64,000 bases of DNA, taken from positions 1 to 64,000 of the forward strand of contig NZ_SJFN01000025.1 of assembly GCF_004328075.1 (NCBI RefSeq), written 5' to 3'. This stretch comes from Siculibacillus lacustris. GTDB taxonomy: Bacteria; Pseudomonadota; Alphaproteobacteria; Rhizobiales; Ancalomicrobiaceae. The translations under genes were made by a program, and so were the position numbers. The number at the start of each line of letters is the position of its first letter. The first letter of the stretch is position 1. This document shows, piece by piece, positions 50,660 to 59,591 of the stretch. The notes beneath the pieces were generated by a model. It was not told the origin of the DNA. It made no database searches and saw only the letters and a list, made by a program, of their open reading frames with translations.

Positions 50660-51636
50660 CGGCTCTCCTCCCGCTGCGACTCGAGCACCGCCACCGTATG
50701 GCCGATCCGTCGGCCGCTGCGATGGGCGGTCAGCGCTTCGACCGCATCGAGCCGCCCGGGCACCAGGTCGCGCTCGATCGCCAATGCGTCGCGGCCGGCC
50801 GTCTCCGGGTCGAGGCCGGCGAAGGCGCGCTCGAGACGTTGCGCCTCGAAGAAATGGAAGGGACCGAGGCCGCGGGTCTGCAGCGCCGCATAGGTGCCGA
50901 TGACGTCCTCGGCGACCGCCTGGAGCTTCCAACCGTAGGTCAGGAAGCGCGGCGCGTAGCCCGCCTCCTCGGCCATCCGCAGGATGTCGACCAGCGGCAG
51001 CCGAGCGCCGAGCGTCGAGATCACCGAGCCGCCGGGGGCGAGCAGATCGCGCGCCTCCCGCAGCGCCAGATGGTGCAGCACCAGGAGCGAATCGGCGACG
51101 AATTTCGGCACCGGCTCCGGCCGTGGCGGCACGAAGGACGCAGCGGTCCGCGCCACCGCGATCAGCGCCGGATCGTCGATCGGCAGGTTGGGCAGGTTCT
51201 CGTAGATCACGTCGAAGCGCAGACCACGACCGGCGAGCGGCTCCAACAGGTCGCCGGCGCCGGCATGCACCAGGACCGGCACCGTCTCGCGCAGGTTCGC
51301 CCGGACGTTCAGCGCCGCGGCATCGACCACGTCGGGAAAGAGATCGGTCAGGCCGACCACTTCCGCCTCCAGCAGCTCGATCGCGGCGAGCGCATCGAGC
51401 CCGACGCCGGTGCCGATCGTCGCGAAGGCGCGGCGCGCCTCCGGCGGACCGCGCCGGCGCAGGATCGCGAAGGCCGGCGCCGCGACGCTCGCCACCCAGT
51501 CGCGCTGGAGGTCGTCGGTCTCCGGTTCGAAGGCCCGGTCGACGACCGTGATCCGCAGGCGATCGCGGACACGAATGGGGGCCGCGACGCCGAAGTAGCG
51601 CGCCGCGTCGATGGCGAGAGTGGTGGGTTCGGTCAT
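50656..51636 (-). CDS. Class I SAM-dependent methyltransferase-like protein
   Basis: A 326-residue protein with a Rossmann methyltransferase core. FATIGTGVGLDALAAIELLEA is the glycine-rich SAM loop, EVVGLTDLFPDVVDAAALNVRAN the acidic second motif, FDVIYENLPNLPID the NPPY-like catalytic motif (ENLP), and LLAPGGSVISTLGARLPLVDILRMAEEAGY a late beta strand. PrmA/HemK-like methyltransferases share this order. The C-terminal ~70 residues (FHFFEAQRLERAFAGLDPETAG) are family-specific. It is the first gene of the leftward operon and translationally coupled to the DMSP-lyase-like cupin, suggesting methylation linked to sulfonium or methylthio metabolism; substrate unproven. Confidence 0.82.
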   Translation of the reverse strand: MTEPTTLAIDAARYFGVAAPIRVRDRLRITVVDRAFEPETDDLQRDWVASVAAPAFAILRRRGPPEARRAFATIGTGVGLDALAAIELLEAEVVGLTDLFPDVVDAAALNVRANLRETVPVLVHAGAGDLLEPLAGRGLRFDVIYENLPNLPIDDPALIAVARTAASFVPPRPEPVPKFVADSLLVLHHLALREARDLLAPGGSVISTLGARLPLVDILRMAEEAGYAPRFLTYGWKLQAVAEDVIGTYAALQTRGLGPFHFFEAQRLERAFAGLDPETAGRDALAIERDLVPGRLDAVEALTAHRSGRRIGHTVAVLESQREESR

Positions 51637-51930
51637 GACATCCGATTCCGCAGAGAGTTCGAGCAGGCCGGCGCCGTCGAAACCTGCGCGACACGCGGGG
51701 GTGAAGTCCTGAGACACGGCGATCGCCGATGTGCCCGCCAAAATAGGGGATCGGCCGGCGACGGCTCAAGAACCGGCATTCCGGATCGGCGGGCGGTTCC
51801 GGAACGGCCATCCTCTGCACGGCCTCGAGACGGTGGCGGCGCGGTCGGCGCGCGCCGGCGACCTCGCCGCGCCGACGCCGGCGATGAGAAAACCGATCCT
51901 CCCCGACCCGACGCATGGGTAGCCTGTGCT
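51637..51930. other. Left part of the divergent intergenic region between the two sulfur operons
   Basis: No gene or RNA structure recognised. I looked for SAM or SAH riboswitch-like cores on the minus strand ahead of the methyltransferase gene and saw none. The leftward promoter should lie here. Confidence 0.45.
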
Positions 51931-51961
51931 TTGATGGCCGATCTCGAAAATGCATGATCGG
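51931..51961 (+). promoter_or_regulatory. Putative promoter and overlapping dyad of the rightward sulfur operon
   Basis: TTGATG (51931-51936), 16 bases, CATGAT (51953-51958) makes a fair sigma70 promoter. Overlapping it, CCGATC (51938-51943) and GATCGG (51956-51961) form a dyad with a 12-base spacer that could bind a repressor. A leader of about 160 bases would follow before the cupin gene. CGATC is common in this genome, so the dyad alone is weak evidence. Confidence 0.35.
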
Positions 51962-52127
51962 GTGCGCAGGCCGCCCCTCGCCGGGCGGTCGACCTCGGCC
52001 GCCCCTCGCCGGTCATTCGCGGCCGGAACGGCGCCGCGGATCGGGGCCATCGGTCGTCCGCCGGCGGTCGAGCGGCCGGCCCGAGCCCTCCCCGACGTCC
52101 TGCGTCACCGAACGCGAAAGGACCCTC

Positions 52128-52718
52128 ATGCCCCTTCGAGCCGAACGCGACGCCGCCGTCGGTCGCCTGATCGCCGCAGCCCGCGAGATCCCCGCCGGCG
52201 AGGTCGATCGCGCCGCCCTCGAGCCCGTCCTCGCCGCGCTCCTGGCGCTGGCGGCCCGGCGCGACCTGTGGTCGGCAGCCGACTTTCCGCCGCCCGAAGA
52301 GGGCGAGCGCCACGCCCGCTATGGTCTCCACCAGGAACCGGACGCGAGCCTCGCGCTCTATCTCAACGTCATGCGGCCCGGCAATCGCATCGTTCCCCAC
52401 GATCACACCACCTGGGCGGTGATCGCCGCGGTCGAGGGCGTCGAGCACAATCGTCTCTACCGCCGCACCGACGACCGCAGCCGCCCCGGCATCGGCACGC
52501 TGGTGGAAACGGCGACCGTCGAGGTCGGCCCGGGCCGGGGTATCGCGCTGCTGCCCGACGACATCCACGCCGTCGAGATCCGCGGCGAGACGCCGATCCG
52601 CCATCTCCATTTCTACGGCCGGGCGCTCGAGACCCTGACCGAACGCATCCGCTACGACCTCGCCGCCGGCACCTGGGAATCGATGCCGATCGGCGTACGC
52701 ACGCGGGTGGCGGCATGA
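52128..52718 (+). CDS. Cysteine dioxygenase-like cupin
   Basis: A 196-residue thiol-dioxygenase-type cupin. The first metal motif is [25 protein letters not shown] (His-x-His and later His/Glu region), the second [26 protein letters not shown] with the third His. [14 protein letters not shown] is the hallmark of predicted metal-dependent enzymes close to cysteine and 3-mercaptopropionate dioxygenases, which oxidise thiols to sulfinates. The GCGAAAGGACC ribosome site and good spacing support the start. It overlaps the PLP lyase gene by ATGA, placing thiol oxidation and C-S cleavage in one operon. The exact thiol is unknown. Confidence 0.88.
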   Translation: MPLRAERDAAVGRLIAAAREIPAGEVDRAALEPVLAALLALAARRDLWSAADFPPPEEGERHARYGLHQEPDASLALYLNVMRPGNRIVPHDHTTWAVIAAVEGVEHNRLYRRTDDRSRPGIGTLVETATVEVGPGRGIALLPDDIHAVEIRGETPIRHLHFYGRALETLTERIRYDLAAGTWESMPIGVRTRVAA

Positions 52719-53932
52719 CCGACGAGACGGAACCGAGCCTCGCCACCCGCCTCGTCGGCCTCGGCCGGAATCTCGAGGTGCCCGGCGGCCGGGCGGTCAA
52801 TCCGCCGATCGTGCGGATGAGCACCGCGCTCTTCGACAGCGTCGCCGAGCTGCGCGACTTCCGCGCCCGCCGCGACCGCGAACGGGTGATCACCTACGGC
52901 TCCCGAGGCACGCCGACCACCCACGCGCTCGAAGATCTGGTCACCGAGCTCGAGGGCGGCCATCGGACCCGGCTGTTCCCGACCGGTCTGGCGGCGATCG
53001 TCCAGGTCTTCCTCACCTGGCTGCGCCCCGGCGACCATGTGCTGATCACCGACGCCGTCTACCAACCGGTCCGTACCCTCGCCGCCGGCTTGCTCGCCGA
53101 CTTCGGCATCGCCGTCGACTGGTATGCCGCCGACGGCACCGACATCGAAGCGCGGATCCGCCCGACCACCCGGCTGATCTATGTCGAGGTGCCGGGCTCC
53201 TTCGCCTATGAGATCTGCGACCTGCCGAAGATCGGGACGGTCGCCCGGGCGCGCGGCATCCTGGTCGCCGCCGACAACACCTGGGGCGCCGGCGTGCTCT
53301 ATCGGCCGCTCGACCTCGGCGCCGACATTTCGCTGACCGCGGCGACCAAATATCTCGGCGGCCATTCCGACGTGATGATGGGGTCGGTGACCACCACCGC
53401 CGAGGTCTGGCCGCGGCTCACCGCCTCCTGCGACGCCATGGGGGTCACGGTCGGTTCCGACGACGCCTGGCTGGTGCTGCGCGGCGCCCGCACCTTGACC
53501 ACCCGCCTCGCCGCCCACGCCGCCCATGCCCTCGACGTCGCCCGATGGCTCGAGGCCCATCCGGCGGTGCGCCGGGTGTGGTCGCCGGCGCTGCCGTCCC
53601 ATCCCGACCATGCCCTGTGGCGGCGCGACTTCCACGGCACCAACGGCCTGTTGTCCTTCGCCCTGCACCGGCCGGACGAGGCGGCGGTCGACGCGGTGAT
53701 CGATGCCCTCGAACTGTTCGGCATCGGCGCCTCCTGGGGCGGCTACGAGAGTCTGGTGATGCCCGCCGACCTCTCCCGCGCCCGCAGCGTCGGCGCCCAC
53801 CCGGGGCCCCCGCCGCAATTTCTCATTCGCCTGCACATCGGTCTGGAAGACCCGGCCGACCTGATCGCCGACCTCGACCGGGCGCTGGCGCCGCTGGTCG
53901 ATCGGCCGCAATCCGAGGCCGACGATCGATGA
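52715..53932 (+). CDS. Cys/Met-metabolism PLP-dependent enzyme (cystathionine beta-lyase-like)
   Basis: A 405-residue fold-type I PLP enzyme: [37 protein letters not shown] (substrate/phosphate loop), [89 protein letters not shown] (PLP Lys in TKYLGGH), [13 protein letters not shown] and [16 protein letters not shown]. These match cystathionine beta-lyase or a cysteine-conjugate/C-S lyase. It would release pyruvate, ammonia and a thiol or sulfide. ATGA overlaps link it upstream to the dioxygenase and downstream to a 31-codon ORF. Confidence 0.92.
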   Translation: MTDETEPSLATRLVGLGRNLEVPGGRAVNPPIVRMSTALFDSVAELRDFRARRDRERVITYGSRGTPTTHALEDLVTELEGGHRTRLFPTGLAAIVQVFLTWLRPGDHVLITDAVYQPVRTLAAGLLADFGIAVDWYAADGTDIEARIRPTTRLIYVEVPGSFAYEICDLPKIGTVARARGILVAADNTWGAGVLYRPLDLGADISLTAATKYLGGHSDVMMGSVTTTAEVWPRLTASCDAMGVTVGSDDAWLVLRGARTLTTRLAAHAAHALDVARWLEAHPAVRRVWSPALPSHPDHALWRRDFHGTNGLLSFALHRPDEAAVDAVIDALELFGIGASWGGYESLVMPADLSRARSVGAHPGPPPQFLIRLHIGLEDPADLIADLDRALAPLVDRPQSEADDR

Positions 53933-54024
53933 CCGCCGCGAAGCTCGACCCATCTCCGCGCCGCCGACGTGCCGCCGGCGATCTCCCGACGTCCCTCCCC
54001 CTCTCGCCCGAGTTGCTGCCATGA
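53929..54024 (+). CDS. 31-residue ORF bridging the C-S lyase and DUF1847 genes
   Basis: ATG at 53929 overlaps the lyase stop as ATGA, and its own TGA (54022-54024) overlaps the next ATG as ATGA, so it fills the gap exactly. The product, [20 protein letters not shown] followed by TSLPLSPELLP, is basic in the centre and Pro/Leu-rich at the end, without a membrane helix or known family. It may be a true microprotein or simply a translational relay that carries ribosomes across 91 bases to the next gene, since no strong ribosome site precedes DUF1847. Exact double overlap by chance is unlikely but possible. Confidence 0.5.
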   Translation: MTAAKLDPSPRRRRAAGDLPTSLPLSPELLP

Positions 54025-54683
54025 CCGTCGTCGCCGATCCGACCTGCTCGGAATGCCACCAGTTGCACTGCTACCGGCAGGACCGGCAGTTCCCCGACTT
54101 CTGCGCCACCGTCGCGCTCGCGGCGGAGGAGCGGGACGACCTCGTCGCCCTCTACCGTGGCGACGGCGAAGACGCGGCGATCGCTCATGCCGCCGCGGAG
54201 GTCGAAGGCCTCTATTACGGCAAGATCAACCGGGTCGAGGAGACCGTCGCCTTCGCGCGGCGGATCGGCGTGCGACGGATCGGCATCGCCACCTGTTTCG
54301 GCCTGATCGAGGAGACGCGGGTGCTGGTCAAGATCCTGCGGCTCGCCGGTTTCGAGACGGTGGCGGCGCTGTGCAAGGTCGGCTCGGTCGACAAGACCGA
54401 GATCGGCATCGCCGAGGCCCTGAAGATCAAGCCCGGCGGGTTCGAGGCGTCGTGCAATCCGATCCTCCAGGCCCGGCTGCTCAATCGCCACGAGACCGGC
54501 CTCAATCTGATCATGGGCCTCTGCGTCGGCCACGACATCCTGTTCACCAAGCATTCACAGGCCCCGGTCTCGACCCTGGTGGTCAAGGACCGGGTGCTCG
54601 GCCACAACCCCGTCGCCGCCCTCTACACCACCCGCACCTACAACGCCCGGCTCCTCGACGAGACCCATCTCGGCGCACTGTGA
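54021..54683 (+). CDS. DUF1847 domain protein (cysteine-rich)
   Basis: A 220-residue protein of unknown biochemistry. The N-terminus CSECHQLHCYRQDRQFPDFC has four cysteines suited to bind a metal or Fe-S cluster. Then EGLYYGKINRVEETVAFARRIGVRRIGIATCFGLIEETRVLVKIL, VAALCKVGSVDKTEIG, EASCNPILQARLLNRHETGLNLIMGLCVGHDILFTKHSQAPVSTLVVKDRVLGHNPVAALY. This is the DUF1847 core with several more conserved cysteines. The many Cys residues and its place between a C-S lyase and a rhodanese suggest a role in handling released sulfur, which is inference. Confidence 0.9.
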   Translation: MTVVADPTCSECHQLHCYRQDRQFPDFCATVALAAEERDDLVALYRGDGEDAAIAHAAAEVEGLYYGKINRVEETVAFARRIGVRRIGIATCFGLIEETRVLVKILRLAGFETVAALCKVGSVDKTEIGIAEALKIKPGGFEASCNPILQARLLNRHETGLNLIMGLCVGHDILFTKHSQAPVSTLVVKDRVLGHNPVAALYTTRTYNARLLDETHLGAL

Positions 54684-54708
54684 TCCGCCCGAACCCGGAG
54701 CCGCCCGC

Positions 54709-56316
54709 GTGACCCGATCGATCACCCCGGAAGCGCTCGCCGCCGCCCTCGCCGACGGCGGCGAGATCGCCCTCCTCGACGTCCGCGAGCCGGGCCAGAT
54801 CGGCGAAGGCCAGATCTTCTGGTCGGCGCCGGCCCCCTATTCGCGTTTCGAGCTCGATCTGGCCGCCGGCGTGCCCAACCGCGCCGTGCGGCTGGTCCTG
54901 GTCGACGACGGCGACGGCCTCGCCGAGAAGGCCGCGGCGCGGGCGGCGACGCTCGGCTACGGCGACGTCGCGGTGCTCGACGGTGGCGTCGCGGCCTGGG
55001 CCGCCGCCGGCCATCCGCTGTTCAAGGGGGTCGACGTCCCCGGCAAAGCCTTCGGCGAATGCGTCGAACACGCCTTCGCCACGCCGTCGATCTCGGCGGA
55101 GGAGCTCGCCCGCCGTCTGGCGCGCGGCGACGACCTCGTGGTGATCGACGGCCGGCCGATCGACGAATACCGCAAGATGACCATCCCCGGCAGTCGCTGC
55201 TGCCCGAACGGCGAGTTGCCGTACCGGCTGCCGGCGCTCGTCCCGAACCCGGCGACGACGGTGGTGATCAATTGCGCCGGCCGGACGCGCTCGATCCTCG
55301 GCACCGAGATCCTGCGCTCGATCGGCCTGCCCAACCCGGTCTTGGCACTCGAGAACGGCACCATGGGCTGGCAGTTGGCCGGCTTCGATCTCGAACACGG
55401 CGCCGATCGGATGTACGGGCCCGGCCTCGCCGGCCCGGCGCTCGACGGCTTGCGGACCCGCGCCCGCGATCTGGCGCGCCGCACCGGCGTCGTCGAACTC
55501 GACGCCGAGGAGGCCGGCCGCTGGCTCGCCGATCCGTCGCGCACCACCTACCTGCTCGACGTCCGAACCGCCGAGGAACACGCCGCCGGACACCTCGCGG
55601 GCGCCCGTCATGCGCCGGGCGGCCAGTTGCTCCAGGCGACCGCCCGGTGGGCACCGGTGCGCGGCGCCCGGCTCCTGCTCCTCGACGACGGCGGCGAGCG
55701 CGCACCCGTCGTCGCCGCCTGGCTCGCCCGCGCCGGCCATCGCACCGCCGTCCTCGTCGAGGGAAAGGCGGCGTGGCCCGATTTGGCCCTGAACCGGACC
55801 ACTCCGCCGCCGCCGGCCCCGCGCCTGCCGCCGATCGACGCCGCCGCTCTCGCCGGCCGGGAAGACGAGGGACTGCTGTTCGACCTCCGGCCAAGCCGCG
55901 CCCATCGCGCCGGCCATCCGCGCGGCGCGCGCTGGAGCCTCCGACCGCGCCTCGCGGCCGACCTCGCCGCGGCGCAGCCCGACGCGCCGATCGTGCTGAT
56001 CGCCGACGATCCGGCGATCGCCGAACTGGCGGCGACCGAAATCCCCGCCGATCGCCGCGCCGCCGTCCGGGTCCTCGGCGATCCGCCGGAGCGCTGGCCG
56101 GCCGCGGGCCTGATCCTCGAGGCGAGCCCCGACCGCCCGTCCGACGCCGAGTCGATCGACCACCTGTTCTTCGTCCACGATCGCCATGCCGGCAATCTCG
56201 ACGCGGCGCGGCGCTACCTCGCCTGGGAGACCGGGCTGATCGATCAGTTGGAAACGGTCGATCGAATCGGCTTCTTCTCCCGCTTGCCGCGCCCGGTGCC
56301 GGGCGCCCGCCGCTGA
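54709..56316 (+). CDS. Four-domain rhodanese-like protein with one catalytic cysteine
   Basis: A 535-residue protein with four consecutive rhodanese domains. Domain 1 (~1-108) has LLDVREPGQIGEG with VLVDDGDG in place of the Cys loop. Domain 2 (~125-245) has VVIDGRPIDEYRKMTIPGS and the active loop INCAGRTRSILG with Cys189. Domain 3 (~263-360) has LLDVRTAEEHAAGHLAGA with LLLDDGGERAP. Domain 4 (~380-470) has LFDLRPSRAHRAGHPRGA with IADDPAIAE. Only domain 2 can carry a persulfide; the others are probably structural. The tail HDRHAGNLDAARRYLAWETGLIDQL is conserved in such sulfurtransferases. A GTG start with GGAG upstream is used. It would transfer or detoxify sulfane sulfur produced by the operon. 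Confidence 0.92.
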   Translation: MTRSITPEALAAALADGGEIALLDVREPGQIGEGQIFWSAPAPYSRFELDLAAGVPNRAVRLVLVDDGDGLAEKAAARAATLGYGDVAVLDGGVAAWAAAGHPLFKGVDVPGKAFGECVEHAFATPSISAEELARRLARGDDLVVIDGRPIDEYRKMTIPGSRCCPNGELPYRLPALVPNPATTVVINCAGRTRSILGTEILRSIGLPNPVLALENGTMGWQLAGFDLEHGADRMYGPGLAGPALDGLRTRARDLARRTGVVELDAEEAGRWLADPSRTTYLLDVRTAEEHAAGHLAGARHAPGGQLLQATARWAPVRGARLLLLDDGGERAPVVAAWLARAGHRTAVLVEGKAAWPDLALNRTTPPPPAPRLPPIDAAALAGREDEGLLFDLRPSRAHRAGHPRGARWSLRPRLAADLAAAQPDAPIVLIADDPAIAELAATEIPADRRAAVRVLGDPPERWPAAGLILEASPDRPSDAESIDHLFFVHDRHAGNLDAARRYLAWETGLIDQLETVDRIGFFSRLPRPVPGARR

Positions 56317-56587
56317 TCGCCCCCGGCGGCGCGATCCAGCGGCGGCGACGTGCGGGCCGATCGCCGATCCCGCGCAGGCGGGACGCCGCGGCCCCGCGGC
56401 CCGCCGATCGCGGCATCGCGCGACCGGTGAACCCGTCGCCTCTGCAACCGGCAAACTCCGAACGGCTTTTCCCGCCCGACCGCCTCGGCCGCAATGCCCT
56501 GCCTTATGATCTGGAATATAATATATAGACTTTGTGGGAATTTTCCTCGTGCGCCCCGGTCCCGGCGCTCCGATCGGTGGTCATCCC
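56317..56587. promoter_or_regulatory. Intergenic with AT-rich promoter-like element
   Basis: A perfect TATAAT at 56517-56522 lies within GGAATATAATATATAG, 65 bases before the amidohydrolase start, but the -35 region (about 56494-56500, ATGCCCT) is poor. It could give the amidohydrolase-transporter genes a promoter of their own, perhaps activator-dependent. Confidence 0.4.
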
Positions 56588-57772
56588 ATGGACGTACGCC
56601 TCGCCCCTCCGCGACGACAGGCTCCGGACGATCGCGCCTATCCCTGGATCGCCGAGGCGATCGCGCTGCGCCACGACCTCCATCGCCGGCCGGAGACCGC
56701 CTTCGCCGAGCACCGCACCGCCGCGGCGGTCGCCGGGGCCTTGCGATCCTGGGGTTGGGCGGTGACCGAAGGGGTCGGCGGCACCGGGGTGGTCGCGACC
56801 TTGCGGGCGGGGACCGGCGAGCGGCGCCTGGGTCTGCGCGCCGAACTCGACGCGCTGCCGATCGGCGAAGAGAGCGGCCTGCCCTTCGCCAGTGAAAATC
56901 CCGGCGTGATGCATGCCTGCGGCCACGACGGCCACATGGCGATCCTGCTCGCCGCTGCGCGTCGGCTGGCCGAGACCCGGCGGTTCGACGGCACCGTCAC
57001 GGCGATCTTCCAGCCGGCCGAGGAGAACGGCCCCGGCGCCCGCGCGATGATCGACGACGGCCTCTTCGAGCGGTTCCCGGTCGATGCGGTCTATGCCCTG
57101 CACAACTGGCCCGGCCTCGCCACCGGGCATTTCGCCATCCTCGACGGGCCGGTGATGGCCGCGGCCGATCGCGCGGTGATCACGATCCGCGGGCGCGGCG
57201 GCCACGGCGCGGCGCCGCAGGAGGCGATCGATCCGGTCCCCGCGGCGGCGAGCTTCGTCCTCGCCCTCCAGACCATCGTCGCCCGCAACCTCGACCCCTT
57301 CGAGACCGCGGTGGTCACCGTCGGCACGATCCACGGCGGCACCGCCGCCAACGTCATCCCCGACGCGGTCGAACTGCAACTGACCGCCCGCAGCTTCTCG
57401 CCGGCCGTGCGCCAGCGGGTCGAGGCGCGCCTCCGGACCCTCGCCGCCGCCCAGGCGGAGAGCTTCGGGGCGACCGCCACCGTCGACTGGCGCCCCGGCG
57501 CCGACGCGGTGGTCAACCAGGAGGCCGAGACCGCGCTGGCCCGCCGCGTCGCCATCGAGACCTTCGGCGAAGAGGTCCTGGTGCCCGACTTCCGGCCGCG
57601 CACCGCCAGCGAGGACTTCGCCCACATGCTCGCGGTCCGGCCGGGCGCCTTCCTCTTCGTCGGCAACGGCGACGGAGCGCCGCTGCACAGCCCGCACTAC
57701 CGCTTCGACGACGCCGTCGTCGCGCCGGCTGCCCGCCTGTGGGTCCGGCTCGCCGAAGTCTTCCTCAGCTGA
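56588..57772 (+). CDS. M20 family amidohydrolase
   Basis: A 394-residue zinc peptidase-like amidohydrolase. Metal and catalytic motifs: LRHDLHRRPETAFAEHRTAA, LGLRAELDALPIGEESGLPF, GVMHACGHDGHMAILLAAARRL, IFQPAEENGPGARAMIDDGLF, HNWPGLATG, the lid domain GRGGHGAAPQEAIDPVPAA, TVGTIHGGTAANVIPDAVEL and the C-terminal TASEDFAHML. Members remove N-acyl groups from amino acids (hippurate, N-acetylcysteine, indole conjugates). It lies 10 bases before an amino-acid ABC transporter, an arrangement recalling SndB with Tcy transporters in the Bacillus ytmI operon, where N-acetylated S-alkylcysteines are salvaged. Confidence 0.93.
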   Translation: MDVRLAPPRRQAPDDRAYPWIAEAIALRHDLHRRPETAFAEHRTAAAVAGALRSWGWAVTEGVGGTGVVATLRAGTGERRLGLRAELDALPIGEESGLPFASENPGVMHACGHDGHMAILLAAARRLAETRRFDGTVTAIFQPAEENGPGARAMIDDGLFERFPVDAVYALHNWPGLATGHFAILDGPVMAAADRAVITIRGRGGHGAAPQEAIDPVPAAASFVLALQTIVARNLDPFETAVVTVGTIHGGTAANVIPDAVELQLTARSFSPAVRQRVEARLRTLAAAQAESFGATATVDWRPGADAVVNQEAETALARRVAIETFGEEVLVPDFRPRTASEDFAHMLAVRPGAFLFVGNGDGAPLHSPHYRFDDAVVAPAARLWVRLAEVFLS

Positions 57773-57782
57773 AGGCCCGCTC

Positions 57783-59573
57783 ATGACCATCGCCAGCGAC
57801 ATCGCCGACCTCCGCTCCCCGCGCGGCGAGGCCGTGCCGAACGAGGTCGGGGCCCGGGACTTCTCGCATCTGCGCATCGTCCCCGCCCGCCATCCCGGAC
57901 GGACGATCGGCTCGCTCTTCGCCGCCGCGGTGATCGTCGCGGTGCTCCACTCGACCTTCACCAATCCGCGCTGGGGCTGGGACGTCTTCCTCGAATGGTT
58001 CTTCGCCGAGCCGGTGTTGGTCGGCCTCGGCCGCACCTTGCTGCTCACCGCTCTCGGCGCGCTGTTCGGCTTCACCCTCGGCACCGGCCTCGCCCTGGCG
58101 CGGGTCTCGAAGTCGCCGCTGCTGGTGGCGCTGTCCTGGACCTTCATCTGGATCTTCCGCTCGATCCCGCTGATCGTGCTGCTGCTGATCCTCAACAACC
58201 TCGGCTATCTCTACGCCACGGTGACCCTCGGCATTCCCTATACGGGAATCGACTTCGCCACCTGGAACACCACCCAGCTGATCACCCCCTTCGCCGCCGC
58301 GGTCCTCGGGCTCACCCTCAATCAGGCAGCCTTCGGGGCGGAGATCATCCGCGGCGGCATCCTGTCGGTCGACCAGGGTCAGCTCGAAGCCGCCGCCGCC
58401 CTCGGCCTGCCGCGCCGCCGTCAGGCCTTCCGCATCGTCCTGCCGCAGGCGATGCGCTCGATCCTGCCGGCCGCCTTCAACGACCTGATCGGCCTCGCCA
58501 AGGGAACCTCCAACGTCTACATCCTGGCGTTGCCGGAGCTCTTCTACACCATCCAGGTCATCTACCGCCGCAATCTCGAGGTGATCCCGCTGCTGATGGT
58601 GGCGACCGTCTGGTATCTGATCATCCTGACCGTCCTGTCGGCCGTTCAGCGCGGCGTCGAGGCCCATTTCGCCCGCGGCGCCCTGCGCGAGCTGCCGCCC
58701 TCGGCACTCGCCGGCCTGCTGCGCCGCCTGCGCGGGGCCCGGCGCCCGAACGCGGCCGCCCCGACTCCGTCGCCCGTCCGCGTCGAGGCGGCGCCGCGGG
58801 TGTTCACCGGGCGCGGCGGCAAGGTCGAGATCCACAACGTCTCCAAGAGTTACGGGCTCCTGAGGGTGCTCGACGACGTGTCGCTGACGCTTCTCCCCGG
58901 CAGCGTCACCGCCCTGATCGGTCCGTCAGGGTCGGGCAAGTCGACGCTGCTCCGCTCGATCAATCACCTCGAACGGGTCGACTCCGGCTTCATCGCCATC
59001 GACGGCGAACCGGTCGGCTACCGCCGCTCGGGCGATCGGCTCCACGAGCTGAAGGAGCCGGAGATCCTGAAGCGCCGCGCCGACGTCGGCATGGTGTTCC
59101 AGAACTTCAACCTGTTCCCGCATCTGACCGTGCTGGACAACGTCGTCGAGGCGCCGATCGTGGTGCGCGGCCGGCCGCGGGCCGAAGCGGAGGCCGAGGC
59201 GCGCGAGCTCCTCGCCCGCGTCGGCCTCGCCGACAAGGCCGACGCCTGGCCGCGACAGCTGTCCGGCGGCCAGCAGCAGCGCGTCGCCATCGCCCGCGCC
59301 CTGGCGCTGAAGCCCAAGGTTCTGCTCTTCGACGAGCCGACCTCGGCACTCGATCCGGAACTGGTCAACGAGGTCCTCGACGTGATCGAGGAACTCGCCC
59401 GGTCCGGCGTGACGCTGGTCATCGTCACCCACGAGATCGGCTTCGCCCGCCGGATCGCCGACACCGTGGTCTTCCTCGAGGCCGGTCGCATCGTGGAGAT
59501 CGGCCCGCCCGCCCGGGTCCTCGACGCACCCGATCAGCAACGCACCGCCCGCTTCCTCTCCAAAGTCCTCTGA
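57783..59573 (+). CDS. Polar amino acid ABC transporter: permease-ATPase fusion
   Basis: A 596-residue fusion. The permease half (~40-305) has EPVLVGLGRTLLLTALGALFGFTLGTGLALARVSKSPLL, WIFRSIPLIVLLLIL, AFGAEIIRGGILSVDQGQLEAAAALGLPRRRQAFRIVLPQAMR (EAA loop) and TVWYLIILTVLSAVQRGVE. After a Pro/Ala linker the ATPase half (~350-596) has VSKSYGLLRVLDDVSL, Walker A GPSGSGKSTLL, VGMVFQNFNLFPHLTVLDNVVEAP, AWPRQLSGGQQQRVAIARAL, VLLFDEPTSALDPELV and IVTHEIGFARRIADTVVFLEAGRIVE. Both subunits in one chain make a homodimer transporter of the HAAT/PAAT type. Two binding-protein genes follow. Confidence 0.94.
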   Translation: MTIASDIADLRSPRGEAVPNEVGARDFSHLRIVPARHPGRTIGSLFAAAVIVAVLHSTFTNPRWGWDVFLEWFFAEPVLVGLGRTLLLTALGALFGFTLGTGLALARVSKSPLLVALSWTFIWIFRSIPLIVLLLILNNLGYLYATVTLGIPYTGIDFATWNTTQLITPFAAAVLGLTLNQAAFGAEIIRGGILSVDQGQLEAAAALGLPRRRQAFRIVLPQAMRSILPAAFNDLIGLAKGTSNVYILALPELFYTIQVIYRRNLEVIPLLMVATVWYLIILTVLSAVQRGVEAHFARGALRELPPSALAGLLRRLRGARRPNAAAPTPSPVRVEAAPRVFTGRGGKVEIHNVSKSYGLLRVLDDVSLTLLPGSVTALIGPSGSGKSTLLRSINHLERVDSGFIAIDGEPVGYRRSGDRLHELKEPEILKRRADVGMVFQNFNLFPHLTVLDNVVEAPIVVRGRPRAEAEAEARELLARVGLADKADAWPRQLSGGQQQRVAIARALALKPKVLLFDEPTSALDPELVNEVLDVIEELARSGVTLVIVTHEIGFARRIADTVVFLEAGRIVEIGPPARVLDAPDQQRTARFLSKVL

Positions 59574-59591
59574 CCCCGAAAGGCCGAGCCC

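Noticed and set aside
50033-51955. A 640-codon minus-strand frame suggesting a methyltransferase-cupin fusion
   Set aside because: The upstream two thirds is an off-frame reading of the methyltransferase gene; the cupin has its own ATG at 50659 with an ATGA overlap.
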